Shown: positions 1-7,171, numbered from the stretch's first letter. The stretch: 11,332 bases of DNA from TA-21 sp035620895 (GCA_035620895.1 DASPFY010000026.1:1-11332), one strand, 5' to 3'. Program-made: numbers and translations. The notes: generated from the sequence alone by a model not told the origin.

Positions 1-603
1 CTCGCTTAGTATTTCGTATCCTAAAGTACTTGAATGATTATCAACTGTCGTTACTATTTCTTTAAGAAAATCTGCCATTTGTACCCAACCATCTTTTCCT
101 TCCTTATCTTTGACGGATCTGTCCCACCAGTCCGCCCAAAATTCTTGCGCTGCTTCATCGGGAGTATTGCCTCCACCGCCTCGGGAATATTTTGAATTAT
201 CTCCAAATAGAGACCAAGGAAAACCAGTCGCTCTTTCCTCAAACCATGAAGAAGTGTGCCATTGATGATTGTCATAAACGATTTTCAATCCATACCTATC
301 TGCTGCATTGGCTACTGATTTTATTTCGTTTATGAAAGCCTCGGGATCCCTCTCATATGCCTCCCAATAGTACACGAATCTGACATGATTCAATCCCGCC
401 TCAGAAATCATTTTTAAGCTATCCTCAATGTAATTTTCAGGAGCTGAAGGCAAACCGTAGTCATCCTGTTTCATACTGACAAAAGCTCCTTTCATGACAA
501 CGCCATTGATGGGGGGTTTGCTAGTAAATTCACTTGTCGATGCATAAGAGTCCAAGCAAGAAGCGCTAATGAACACGACCGCAAGAAGAAAAATCAAAAT
601 CAT
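1..603 (-). CDS. Secreted glycoside hydrolase family 5 (cellulase-like), N-terminal part, runs off the left edge
   Basis: An open frame of 201 codons reads leftward from ATG at 603 to the window edge with no stop. Residues 1-21 are a hydrophobic signal peptide with a plausible cut after SYA, so the enzyme is probably exported. From about residue 33 it follows the GH5 TIM barrel: a conserved Arg in strand 2 (NHVRFVYYW, R75), the strand-3 Asp/His pair (VYDNHQW, D111-H113), and LGYEILSE at the edge, where E201 should be the acid/base Glu. The residue before it is Ser, whereas most GH5 enzymes have Asn. The nucleophile and the rest of the barrel lie outside the window. The family hydrolyses beta-linked glycans; the substrate cannot be told. 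Family is fairly sure, specificity unknown. Confidence 0.82.
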   Translation of the reverse strand, partial: MILIFLLAVVFISASCLDSYASTSEFTSKPPINGVVMKGAFVSMKQDDYGLPSAPENYIEDSLKMISEAGLNHVRFVYYWEAYERDPEAFINEIKSVANAADRYGLKIVYDNHQWHTSSWFEERATGFPWSLFGDNSKYSRGGGGNTPDEAAQEFWADWWDRSVKDKEGKDGWVQMADFLKEIVTTVDNHSSTLGYEILSE

Positions 604-974
604 TTGGGTACTTGTAAAAATCAAAACGACATGAATAATATTCCTTGAATGATTTAATATGTATTACTGATTCGTTAATTCACCACTGTATGTTGGAGGT
701 GGCGTTTCATTTAATGTTATCCAAGCTATATTTCTTAATCTAGAACCGTGTTCATTTATCACAAACTCATTTTGGACCTGTGATTCCAAAATTAGAACGC
801 AGCACTATCAGTCGCACCAAATCTGAATAATGTATAATCTTAATTATATTTGTTGTAAAATTGTAAAGTAATATTACTCAAAGTTTGTTACTACTTAAAC
901 ATACTATATATTCCCAACGAGGTCGTACATCATTGATTGGCCAAACTATTTTGATCGAACAGAGTTTACCAAAA
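604..974. other. 371-bp stretch without a confident gene; holds a short possible coding remnant
   Basis: This AT-rich stretch lies between the GH5 start and the stop of the 975-1508 gene, both on the minus strand. The GH5 promoter sits at its left end. The only coding-like signal is a minus-strand frame from 804 down to a TAA at 664-666. It has 46 codons, or 41 from a TTG at 789, and ends NETPPPTYSGELTNQ. It contains no ATG. It may be a gene tail left by decay, a leaderless TTG-started small protein, or chance. I see no tRNA, repeat array or strong hairpin in the rest. Confidence 0.4.
651..662 (-). promoter_or_regulatory. Candidate box A (TATA) for the GH5 gene
   Basis: On the minus strand this reads ACATATTAAATC, close to an archaeal TATA box. 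Its centre lies about 53 nt before the GH5 ATG, so transcription would begin near 630 with a leader of roughly 27 nt. Assigned by sequence and position only. Confidence 0.4.
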
Positions 975-1508
975 TCAATGTTTTAATTCAATAAGCCTTC
1001 CTGATATCAATCCTAAAATTATTCCATAAACTACATGGAAAAAAAGGGATCCTATTACTATAATCGCATATAGATCTTGGAAATGCTGTGCTATTGCGTA
1101 GACATACTGATTTGGGGCAGAAAAGTTGAACATATCTAATTTCGGTTGTATAATATAGGTAGTCAATGGTAAAAATAAGACTAACCAAAGTGATATTCCA
1201 GTTATAATCCCTAAAATTATGCCTCGTTTAATACCAGTTGGAATTAATCTATTCCAAAATATTGCTCCTTGTCCAAGTAAATTACCAGCTACAGTACCGG
1301 TCGCAAAATGTAATAAGAGACCAATATATGGTGACGTATCGGAATCATAAAATCCTAGAGATGATCCTATTACTGCAAAAAAAGTACCTAAAGGAGTTTT
1401 TGAGATTAAATCCAAGCTAAATAGTAATCCAGATATTACAATTGATGCCAATAACCCAGACAGCGTACAGTATGCTAAAAGATATCTTGATTTTCTTTCT
1501 ACTTTCAT
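975..1508 (-). CDS. Four-helix integral membrane protein with repeated His/Gly motif, function unknown
   Basis: The gene encodes 177 aa from ATG at 1508 to TGA at 975. Four hydrophobic segments are visible at about residues 11-31, 62-80, 96-118 and 146-170, with short basic ends (KVERKSR at the N-terminus, GRLIELKH at the C-terminus). Helices 2 and 4 carry the same pattern: His67 followed by Gly71, Gly75 and Gly79, and His158 followed by Gly162, Gly166 and Gly170. That H-x3-G-x3-G-x3-G spacing suggests two duplicated hairpins packing through glycine faces. I do not recognise a named family. It is divergent from the DedA gene, and a box-A-like sequence lies at 1529-1537. It is a convincing gene by length, hydropathy and start; its role is unknown. 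Confidence 0.75.
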   Translation of the reverse strand: MKVERKSRYLLAYCTLSGLLASIVISGLLFSLDLISKTPLGTFFAVIGSSLGFYDSDTSPYIGLLLHFATGTVAGNLLGQGAIFWNRLIPTGIKRGIILGIITGISLWLVLFLPLTTYIIQPKLDMFNFSAPNQYVYAIAQHFQDLYAIIVIGSLFFHVVYGIILGLISGRLIELKH

Positions 1509-1528
1509 TACTTTTAATTCATGTTCAT

Positions 1529-1537
1529 AAATTTAAG
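1529..1537 (-). promoter_or_regulatory. Candidate box A for the 975-1508 membrane protein
   Basis: The minus strand reads CTTAAATTT, centred about 25 nt before the ATG at 1508. That position fits a leaderless archaeal transcript. The match to consensus is moderate. Confidence 0.3.
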
Positions 1538-1678
1538 ATTTATCTATCATTTTCACTCTAAAATAAATTGGATAAATAACGAGCTATGCATAAATGGACT
1601 CTTAATACCACTCGGAATATAAGAAGATCAATATTATGAACAACAATGAGGCTTAAAATGAGTATACCTTCTTGAAAA

Positions 1679-1692
1679 GAGATATTTATCTC
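1679..1692 (+). promoter_or_regulatory. Box A inside a perfect inverted repeat, DedA promoter
   Basis: GAGATATTTATCTC has perfect 6-bp arms (GAGATA/TATCTC) around a TT centre. Its ATATTTATC core is centred about 27 nt before the DedA ATG, the correct distance for a leaderless TATA box. A protein bound to this dyad would compete directly with TBP, so it is both a likely core promoter and a possible operator. Confidence 0.5.
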
Positions 1693-1712
1693 ATTGATTC
1701 TAAAACAAATAA

Positions 1713-2366
1713 ATGTCAATTGTCTTTGAGATTCTCAAACCAGTTGTAGACTTTGTTGTATCGATCATATCAAACTTAGGATACGCTGGGGTCATATTCT
1801 TAATGGTCTTGGATAGTGCGATGATTCCTATTCCAAGTGAGATAATTTTGGTTTTTTCAGGTTATTTGGTCACAACTGGCACATTTGAACCAATTAGCCT
1901 CATTCTTGCGGGATCGTTTGGGAATGTCGTTGGATCGATTCTGACATACTATCTTGGTTTGAAGTTCGGCAGATTATTTATATTAAGATTTGGTAAATAT
2001 TTTTTTATCAAGGAACATCATCTCGAATATACAGAAAAGTTGTTTCAAAAATATGGTGATAAAATTTCATTCCTTGGTAGGTTGTTACCTGCTATAAGAA
2101 CCTATATTTCTTTACCTTGTGGAATAGCAAAGATGAATCTCCTTAAATATTCAATTTACACTTTTTTTGGATCGGTAATTTGGAATACAATGTTCACCTA
2201 TATTGGAATGCAACTTGGAAGTAACTGGCAGGATATTGATAATTATTCAATATATCTTGAAATTGTATCAGGTTGTGTCATCGTAGCATTCGTAATCTGG
2301 TTTATAACAAAAATGCTAAAGAAAAGGAATTTGAATAAAAAATCGTATTGTATTTTCAGTTGTTAG
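1713..2366 (+). CDS. DedA family (VTT/SNARE-associated domain) membrane protein
   Basis: This 217-aa protein carries the DedA signatures in order: a helix with D34 followed by IPIPSE (38-43, acidic E43), a Gly-rich segment GSFGNVVGSILTYYLGLKFGR (69-87), and the re-entrant FLGRLLPAIR motif (120-129, with R123 and R129) continuing into the PCGIAKM turn. A C-terminal membrane helix (about 180-199) ends in a basic tail KMLKKRNLNKK. Length matches the usual 200-220 aa. Bacterial DedA proteins take part in proton-coupled membrane homeostasis, and some relatives flip polyprenyl-phosphate or phospholipids; the archaeal substrate is not known. ATG 1713 sits about 27 nt after a good TATA box, supporting the start. 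The PiT remnant begins 18 nt downstream on the same strand. Confidence 0.9.
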   Translation: MSIVFEILKPVVDFVVSIISNLGYAGVIFLMVLDSAMIPIPSEIILVFSGYLVTTGTFEPISLILAGSFGNVVGSILTYYLGLKFGRLFILRFGKYFFIKEHHLEYTEKLFQKYGDKISFLGRLLPAIRTYISLPCGIAKMNLLKYSIYTFFGSVIWNTMFTYIGMQLGSNWQDIDNYSIYLEIVSGCVIVAFVIWFITKMLKKRNLNKKSYCIFSC

Positions 2367-2384
2367 AATACATGATTTAGTTAT

Positions 2385-2606
2385 ATGATAATATACAAAA
2401 TGCTCACGGTGCAAGTGATGGTCATAAGACGTGTAAGTACCACTCACGCAATTGCCAGAGGTATCATGGGAGTAGGTGCTACAAAAAGGCTATCGGCTGT
2501 CAGGTGGGATGTGGGTAAGCGAACAGTCTACGCTTGGATTATTACTATACCGGCTGGCGCGGCAGTAGTAGCATTAGTATCGATAATAATCAGACTCTTC
2601 GTATAA
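2385..2606 (+). pseudogene. C-terminal fragment of a PiT-family inorganic phosphate transporter
   Basis: From about residue 17 this 73-codon frame matches the end of PiT transporters: the second-half signature VSTTHAI (18-24), GIMGVGATKRLSAVRW, then AWIITIPAGAAVVAL and a final hydrophobic helix. E. coli PitA ends with the same order (PVSTTHV..., then AWVFTLPAA). Full-length PiT proteins are several hundred residues; everything upstream, including the first-half Na+ or H+/phosphate binding repeat, is missing. The residues before STTH (MIIYKMLTVQVMVIRR) do not look like PiT, so the break falls just before this motif. ATG 2385, 2400 and 2418 could each start a short peptide, but transport by the fragment is not plausible. 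I call it a remnant left by deletion or rearrangement; the frame is still intact, so the event may be recent. Confidence 0.82.
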
Positions 2607-2670
2607 TTTCCAAGTAAACTAATTAATCCTAATCTAGGAATGACAAATTAAATCCAGATATAGGCTTCAG

Positions 2671-2680
2671 AATATATATT
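2671..2680 (+). promoter_or_regulatory. Box A (TATA) for the metallophosphoesterase gene
   Basis: AATATATATT is centred about 27 nt before ATG 2703, a standard thaumarchaeal leaderless spacing. It lies after the PiT remnant stop, so the phosphoesterase probably has its own promoter. Confidence 0.55.
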
Positions 2681-2702
2681 CCTCTTATCGATTCTTAACG
2701 AG

Positions 2703-4460
2703 ATGGACTATGAGGTAAAAATATCACATATTACCACAGGTTCTATTACTTTGCTTATTCTATTGATGTTTATTCCAAATCAATTGTTATTTAGCCAGAG
2801 TTCGGAAGAGCTGTCATCCTCTGCTGTGCTAAAAGAGACAATAAAGATAGTTAACCCGATCACAAGCCAAAACGTGAGTACAGGAAAAGAATTGATAATA
2901 TCAGGTCAATCATCAGATAACACTCTGAAAAATTGTTCCGTCTCTCTGATAGTCAATGATGTTCGGCCATACCAATATGCTGTTGCAAGTGGCGCAGGGG
3001 GTATAACTGATTTTTCTCAGTGGAAATTTGTATTACACACTAATTATACACATATTATTGAAGGTGAGAATAAGATAACTGCAAAATTACTATGTGCATC
3101 TGCACCTACACGCTGGTATAGCGTATTTGTCAATGGTGTTCCTAACTACAGTAATGAAGAAATGTTATCTCCTGTACAGTCAGAAGTACGGCAAGATATA
3201 CCCACTGCGAATTTATCTGATATTAAAGATACAACCAGTAACAACAATAATGTAATGCTTGTTTCAATTTCTTCCCAGAAAAATCCCGTCGCAAGAGGTG
3301 ATACCCAGAATACCACAATAACTGTTACAGATTCTGTTTCAAGAGCAATTGCAAATGCCGATGTAGACGGAAAATTGATTTATCCTGGAGATAACTACGA
3401 AAGAGATTTTAAGGGAAAAACGGATTCACTGGGCAAATTTGTTTATTCATGGACCATCGGAAAGAATGGAGATGTGGGACCACTATCCATACAAGCGGAC
3501 GTATCAAGTCAAGCGTACACCTCCTCTTCAGTGACAAGTTCTTTTGACATTGTGGACTCCGCTGCAGCATCAGGAATCAACAATGTATTAGATGATACCT
3601 TGGATAACAAATCTGAAATTGACTTTGTCATCGCTGGTGACTATGGCTGCGATTCAAAGACCAGACAAACCATAAAGAGTATCGAAAAACTGAATCCTAA
3701 TTTGGTTTTTGCCATAGGGGATTTATCAGAAGTAAAGAATACAAGCTGCTTTTTTGATATCATTTCAGAATTACATGATGATGATAAAGTTAAGATAGCA
3801 CTGGGTGAAGATGATACTGATAGCAATAAGCGATATAGTGATTTTGTTGAACATTTTGATCTAGAAAGTCCATTTTACTCATTTGACTATCAAAACGTTC
3901 ACTTTCTGGCTATGTCAACGGGCAAGAATTCGTTTATTCCATATGGGAATGGATCCGCTCAGTACAAGTTTATCAATGATGATTTGAGTAAGGCAGCTAA
4001 TAATCCAAACATAGACTGGATAATAGTGTACGGTTATAGGCCTTTTTACACGTCACCCACCATTCATCCATCAAGTGAAATTTTAAGACATACATATCCT
4101 CCATTATTTGATAAATATGGTGTTGATTTGGTAATATCTTCACATAATCATAATTATCAAAGATCCTATCCTTTGGTGTATAATATAGAAGAAACTCGCC
4201 AACCAATAATTAAGGATGTAAATGCTAGTCGTTACTACATGCCTGGTGTTCCTATCTATGTTGTAGTAGGCACGGCAGGAAATAATCTTTATGATTTCAG
4301 GGGACAAGCTCCATTTATGGTAACTCAGCTTCAAGAAACTGGATTTCTACATATCAATATCTCTAATACAAATGAACATATGCTTACTGGATCATTTTAT
4401 AATATTGGAACGGGAATTTATGATGACAATTTCATGATTATCAAATCAGAGTTTGAATGA
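2703..4460 (+). CDS. Exported metallophosphoesterase with two N-terminal beta domains and an altered active site
   Basis: This 585-aa protein begins with a signal or anchor helix (about 13-32). Two beta-rich, Ig-like regions follow, at roughly 45-145 and 183-284, with a Ser/Asn/Thr linker between. The C-terminal calcineurin-like domain runs from about 305 to 580 and resembles purple acid phosphatases. Present are AGDYG (D313), AIGDLS (D340) and SHNHNYQRS (H481, H483). Two motifs are changed: the GNH(D/E) motif reads GEDD (368-371), and the usual H-R/K-P motif reads YGYRPFYTS, with Tyr445 where a metal-ligand His is expected. The protein should act outside the cell, perhaps in phosphate scavenging, but it may be weak, use a different metal arrangement, or only bind. 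T5 immediately after the stop (4461-4465) may assist termination. The fold is clear; activity is uncertain. Confidence 0.85.
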   Translation: MDYEVKISHITTGSITLLILLMFIPNQLLFSQSSEELSSSAVLKETIKIVNPITSQNVSTGKELIISGQSSDNTLKNCSVSLIVNDVRPYQYAVASGAGGITDFSQWKFVLHTNYTHIIEGENKITAKLLCASAPTRWYSVFVNGVPNYSNEEMLSPVQSEVRQDIPTANLSDIKDTTSNNNNVMLVSISSQKNPVARGDTQNTTITVTDSVSRAIANADVDGKLIYPGDNYERDFKGKTDSLGKFVYSWTIGKNGDVGPLSIQADVSSQAYTSSSVTSSFDIVDSAAASGINNVLDDTLDNKSEIDFVIAGDYGCDSKTRQTIKSIEKLNPNLVFAIGDLSEVKNTSCFFDIISELHDDDKVKIALGEDDTDSNKRYSDFVEHFDLESPFYSFDYQNVHFLAMSTGKNSFIPYGNGSAQYKFINDDLSKAANNPNIDWIIVYGYRPFYTSPTIHPSSEILRHTYPPLFDKYGVDLVISSHNHNYQRSYPLVYNIEETRQPIIKDVNASRYYMPGVPIYVVVGTAGNNLYDFRGQAPFMVTQLQETGFLHINISNTNEHMLTGSFYNIGTGIYDDNFMIIKSEFE

Positions 4461-4604
4461 TTTTTGTGTAAAATGAGAACATAAATAAACTTATTAATTA
4501 TACTAATTATACAAATCAATGAGGAGTTGGCCAAAAAACTATAACTAACTGTTAATATACAATTTTATGCCTTTCAATTTTAATTATTACTGCCCAAACT
4601 CTCG

Positions 4605-5246
4605 TTATCTAATTGCAACCAATATAAAATTAAGTCCATAGTAAAAAAGAGGAGCTGTTAACAGTACGGTTATCAATTTGTGATACTTTATTCGTATAAC
4701 CTTAATACCTCTGGAAGCAAAATATGAAGTTAATCCAAGCCAGGCATAGTCCATCCACATATGCACGAAAAAAAGAAAAACTATTCCAAATGGGTATCCT
4801 AGCAGTGCTATTGAGTCTGATATTAGTTTAATACCAATAGAAATCCACCAGAGGAAGAAAAATGGATTAAGGCCTGTGAAGAAAATTCCAACTAGAACAG
4901 GATTTTCAATTCTAGATGACCTGACTGCATAGGGATGATTGTCAATTTTACTTGTGTTCCTTACCACATAGAGGATTCCAAAAGCAATCAGACTTATTCC
5001 CCCGATAAAACTAATGACATTGAACATGCTAAAACTAATATTCAAAGTGGAGAATACAATCAATGGTATGGAATAGAGGATTATTACGGGCAGCTCTACT
5101 ATTGCATGTCCAATTGCTATCTTTATTCCTGACCAGAATCCACCGTATTTGCTTAAAGCTAGATTTGCAAAGAATAGCGGACCTGGAGTGAGAACCCCAG
5201 ATATTGATACAAGTATGATTTGTAATCCCATGTCAAGTAATATCAT
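4605..5246 (-). CDS. LysE/RhtB-type amino-acid exporter family protein
   Basis: This 213-aa integral membrane protein has about six hydrophobic segments. It shows the LysE-family N-terminal motif SGVLTPGPLFFANLALSKYG (16-35; TPGP at 20-23), then the GxKxxxGHAxVE-like stretch GIKIAIGHAIVELPVI, and the second-half motif GLNPFFFLWW (125-134). The length is normal for the family. LysE-type proteins export amino acids or related small metabolites; the substrate here cannot be read. ATG 5246 lies only 15 nt after the stop of the upstream SDR gene on the same strand, so the two are probably one transcript, perhaps making and exporting, or detoxifying, a shared metabolite (inference). Its 3' end faces the phosphoesterase gene. 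Confidence 0.87.
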   Translation of the reverse strand: MILLDMGLQIILVSISGVLTPGPLFFANLALSKYGGFWSGIKIAIGHAIVELPVIILYSIPLIVFSTLNISFSMFNVISFIGGISLIAFGILYVVRNTSKIDNHPYAVRSSRIENPVLVGIFFTGLNPFFFLWWISIGIKLISDSIALLGYPFGIVFLFFVHMWMDYAWLGLTSYFASRGIKVIRIKYHKLITVLLTAPLFYYGLNFILVAIR

Positions 5247-5261
5247 AGTAAACCAAATCCT

Positions 5262-5966
5262 TCACCACTGAATGGGTTTCTTGTATCTGAAGAATCTACC
5301 AGTAGGACCATTTGCATCAATTAATGCAAAGTGAACTATGTCTCTGGCTGCAGTCTCAGGACTTAAAGGAGCCAATTTACCACCCATCTCCGTGCTGACC
5401 CATCCGGGACATACTGCATTAACCTTGATGATTCCATCTCTTAACTCATCGGCCATAATCAGTGTAAGTGCATTAAGTGCCGCCTTTGAGATTCGGTAAG
5501 CAGCTCCGTAGCCGGCCATCTCATTCATTGCTCCATATCCTGAAGAAATGTTTACTATTCTACCATATCCATTTTGTCTCATAATAGGAACAAAGGATTT
5601 ACACATCTTAAATGCACCATAAAAATTAACCGCCAATGTTTCTTGTATAATTTTCTCATCTACGTCAAACACACTTACTCCTACATCCAAATAAACTCCC
5701 GCATTATTGATCAAAATATCAACTCTTCCATAAGTCTTTAAAATCCAATTCCGAAGACTTGCAATGTCTTCACTATCTGTCACGTCGAGTCTGTGATGTG
5801 CGATATTATCATGAGCATATAGTTTAGCTATTGCCTGTCGCCCGTCTTCTTCATTCCTACTCGTGAGAACGACATTGCAACCAGCCCCAGCAAGTTCCTT
5901 ACATATCTCATATCCAATCCCGCGGTTTCCACCAGTTACAATTGCTACGTGACCAGATTGTTCCAA
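5262..5966 (-). CDS. Short-chain dehydrogenase/reductase (carbonyl reductase-like)
   Basis: This 234-aa classical SDR has the nucleotide-binding TGGNRGIG (11-18), Arg37 after strand 2 (favouring NADP(H)), D61-V62, NNAG (87-90), the catalytic Ser in NISSGYG (141-142), Tyr157 and Lys161 (YRISK), and PGWVSTEMGG. The long insert between Ser and Tyr and the PGWV(S/K)T ending resemble carbonyl-reductase-type SDRs. It should reduce a carbonyl or oxidise an alcohol in the cytosol; the substrate is unknown. The start is TTG at 5966: an in-frame stop (5994-5996) lies 27 nt upstream with no ATG or GTG between, and the Rossmann strand begins six residues later. It heads a probable two-gene unit with the LysE-type exporter. 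Confidence 0.92.
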   Translation of the reverse strand: MEQSGHVAIVTGGNRGIGYEICKELAGAGCNVVLTSRNEEDGRQAIAKLYAHDNIAHHRLDVTDSEDIASLRNWILKTYGRVDILINNAGVYLDVGVSVFDVDEKIIQETLAVNFYGAFKMCKSFVPIMRQNGYGRIVNISSGYGAMNEMAGYGAAYRISKAALNALTLIMADELRDGIIKVNAVCPGWVSTEMGGKLAPLSPETAARDIVHFALIDANGPTGRFFRYKKPIQW

Positions 5967-6115
5967 TGTTGGGTTATTTGCATAATGCTTACATCATTAT
6001 TATCAATTTTGTCATGTAATATTGATTCATATGCTGTTGATTCCAATGTATTTTTAAGTGATATTAAGTCTCAGTTGTTACTTCATTCGAATTTATTTTC
6101 CATATGGAACCTACA

Positions 6116-6123
6116 TTTAAAAT
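6116..6123 (+). promoter_or_regulatory. Box A for the DUF1428 gene
   Basis: TTTAAAAT is centred about 29 nt before ATG 6148, consistent with a leaderless archaeal promoter. It supports this ATG rather than a later start. Confidence 0.5.
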
Positions 6124-6147
6124 ACGACCATTGTCCTTACTATTTTT

Positions 6148-6525
6148 ATGAAAAGAAAAGTTACGGCTAGATATGTTGACGGATTCGTATTAGCTGTTCC
6201 TAAGAGTAAGATTAATGCATATCTACGATTAGCCAGAATGTGCAGCAAGATATGGCTTGAGCACGGCGCTCTGGAATTTCGGGAGTGCGCAGGTGACGAT
6301 CTTCAGATAAAGATGGGAGTGCCATTTCCAAAAATGATCAAGACCAAACCCAAAGAAACTGTCTTTTTTTCATGGATTACATACAAATCTCGAGCTCATA
6401 GAGATAGCGTTAATTCCAAAGTGATGAAGGATTCGCGGATGGAAAATATGGATCCAAAATCCATGCCCTTCGATTCTAGGCGCATGGTATATGGTGGTTT
6501 CAAGATCCTAGTAAATGCCTCATAA
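6148..6525 (+). CDS. DUF1428 (YbaA-like) dimeric alpha-beta barrel protein
   Basis: This 125-aa protein matches the DUF1428 family along its length: YVDGFVLAVPK near the start, then HGALEFRECAGDDL, a K-P-x-E-T-V-x-F-S-W-I block, YKSRAHRD, N-x-K-V-M-K-D, and the C-terminal DPKSMPFDSRRMVYGGF. The family folds as a small ferredoxin-like dimer and has no established reaction. The protein has about five more N-terminal residues (MKRKVTAR) than usual, but the box A about 29 nt upstream supports ATG 6148. It is divergent from the SDR across a 181-bp gap. The 250 bp downstream, shared with a convergent gene, shows only weak AT hairpins (for example 6573-6588). Confidence 0.92.
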   Translation: MKRKVTARYVDGFVLAVPKSKINAYLRLARMCSKIWLEHGALEFRECAGDDLQIKMGVPFPKMIKTKPKETVFFSWITYKSRAHRDSVNSKVMKDSRMENMDPKSMPFDSRRMVYGGFKILVNAS

Positions 6526-6775
6526 CTTTTGCATTTACACTAGCATTATCAGTTCACAGTCGCCAAATATCAATAATATCTCTATTATCTGACATGTTTT
6601 TGCGATATTCAAAGACGATGTATTATTATTACATTGATTACTAATTTACTAGAATGATTATCAAAAAGGAAATATCAGCCTAATAGGTGAATTATAAATA
6701 GTAAATAATTGTTCCAATCCATCAAATCATTTGCTAACGAATCGAAAAAAAGTAAAATTTAGAATCTTAATTACA

Positions 6776-7171
6776 TTACCTAGCCACTATCGAACTAATC
6801 CTAGTAATTGTAATTTTTTTATGTCTTTGATTCCAGTGTTTTGAAAAATCTGAGATCAACGGTACGAAATTATCATATGATTTCTTATCCTTAGCAATTT
6901 TGCTAAATTTCTGTCCATATCTGATACAAGTCCAGCAACCAATAATGGGAATCAAAGGGGCAATGTAATAGCCTGTTTGCTTTCCTGTAAATCCCCAAGC
7001 TTCACCTACCACACAATACTTAGAATCCTTTACTAAAATCATTCGATCTATATCATCTATTCCATTTCTCAATTTTTTGGACCAATTAGGACAAATTTCT
7101 TCAAATGACAAATCAGATTCTATAGCCTGCAATTCAGAATGAGTTCCTTTGAGAGACTCTAACTTTACCAT
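6776..7171 (-). CDS. Small soluble protein with a CxxC, function unknown
   Basis: The gene encodes 131 aa from ATG 7171. I do not recognise a family. The N-terminal third is acidic and hydrophilic. The middle (about 51-90) is more hydrophobic and carries four notable residues or motifs: Cys53 in YCVVGEAWGFTG, then GCWTC with Cys79 and Cys82 (CxxC); Cys27 lies earlier in EICPNW. The C-terminus is basic with a HWNQRHKK stretch. The cysteines could bind metal or form disulfides, but the pattern fits no motif I know. It is downstream of amt on the same strand with a 205-bp gap containing its own candidate promoter, so it is probably a separate transcript. A real gene by start, length and composition. 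Confidence 0.65.
   Translation of the reverse strand: MVKLESLKGTHSELQAIESDLSFEEICPNWSKKLRNGIDDIDRMILVKDSKYCVVGEAWGFTGKQTGYYIAPLIPIIGCWTCIRYGQKFSKIAKDKKSYDNFVPLISDFSKHWNQRHKKITITRISSIVAR

Noticed and set aside
54..275. Minus-strand 73-codon frame inside the GH5 gene
   Set aside because: It is an alternate frame of the GH5 coding sequence, whose own frame shows clear family motifs.
3641..4334. Three minus-strand frames within the metallophosphoesterase gene
   Set aside because: They are antisense to a well-supported coding region and lack any family motif.
5949..6170. Plus-strand frame of 73 codons (GTG start; internal ATG 5985) with a short hydrophobic, Cys-containing N-terminus
   Set aside because: It overlaps the SDR start in antisense and the start of the DUF1428 gene, has no recognisable domain or convincing lipobox, and the gap is better read as a divergent promoter region.
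6573..6588. ATAATA-TCTC-TATTAT hairpin after the DUF1428 gene
   Set aside because: The stem is only six A/T pairs and expected by chance at this base composition; too weak to call a terminator.
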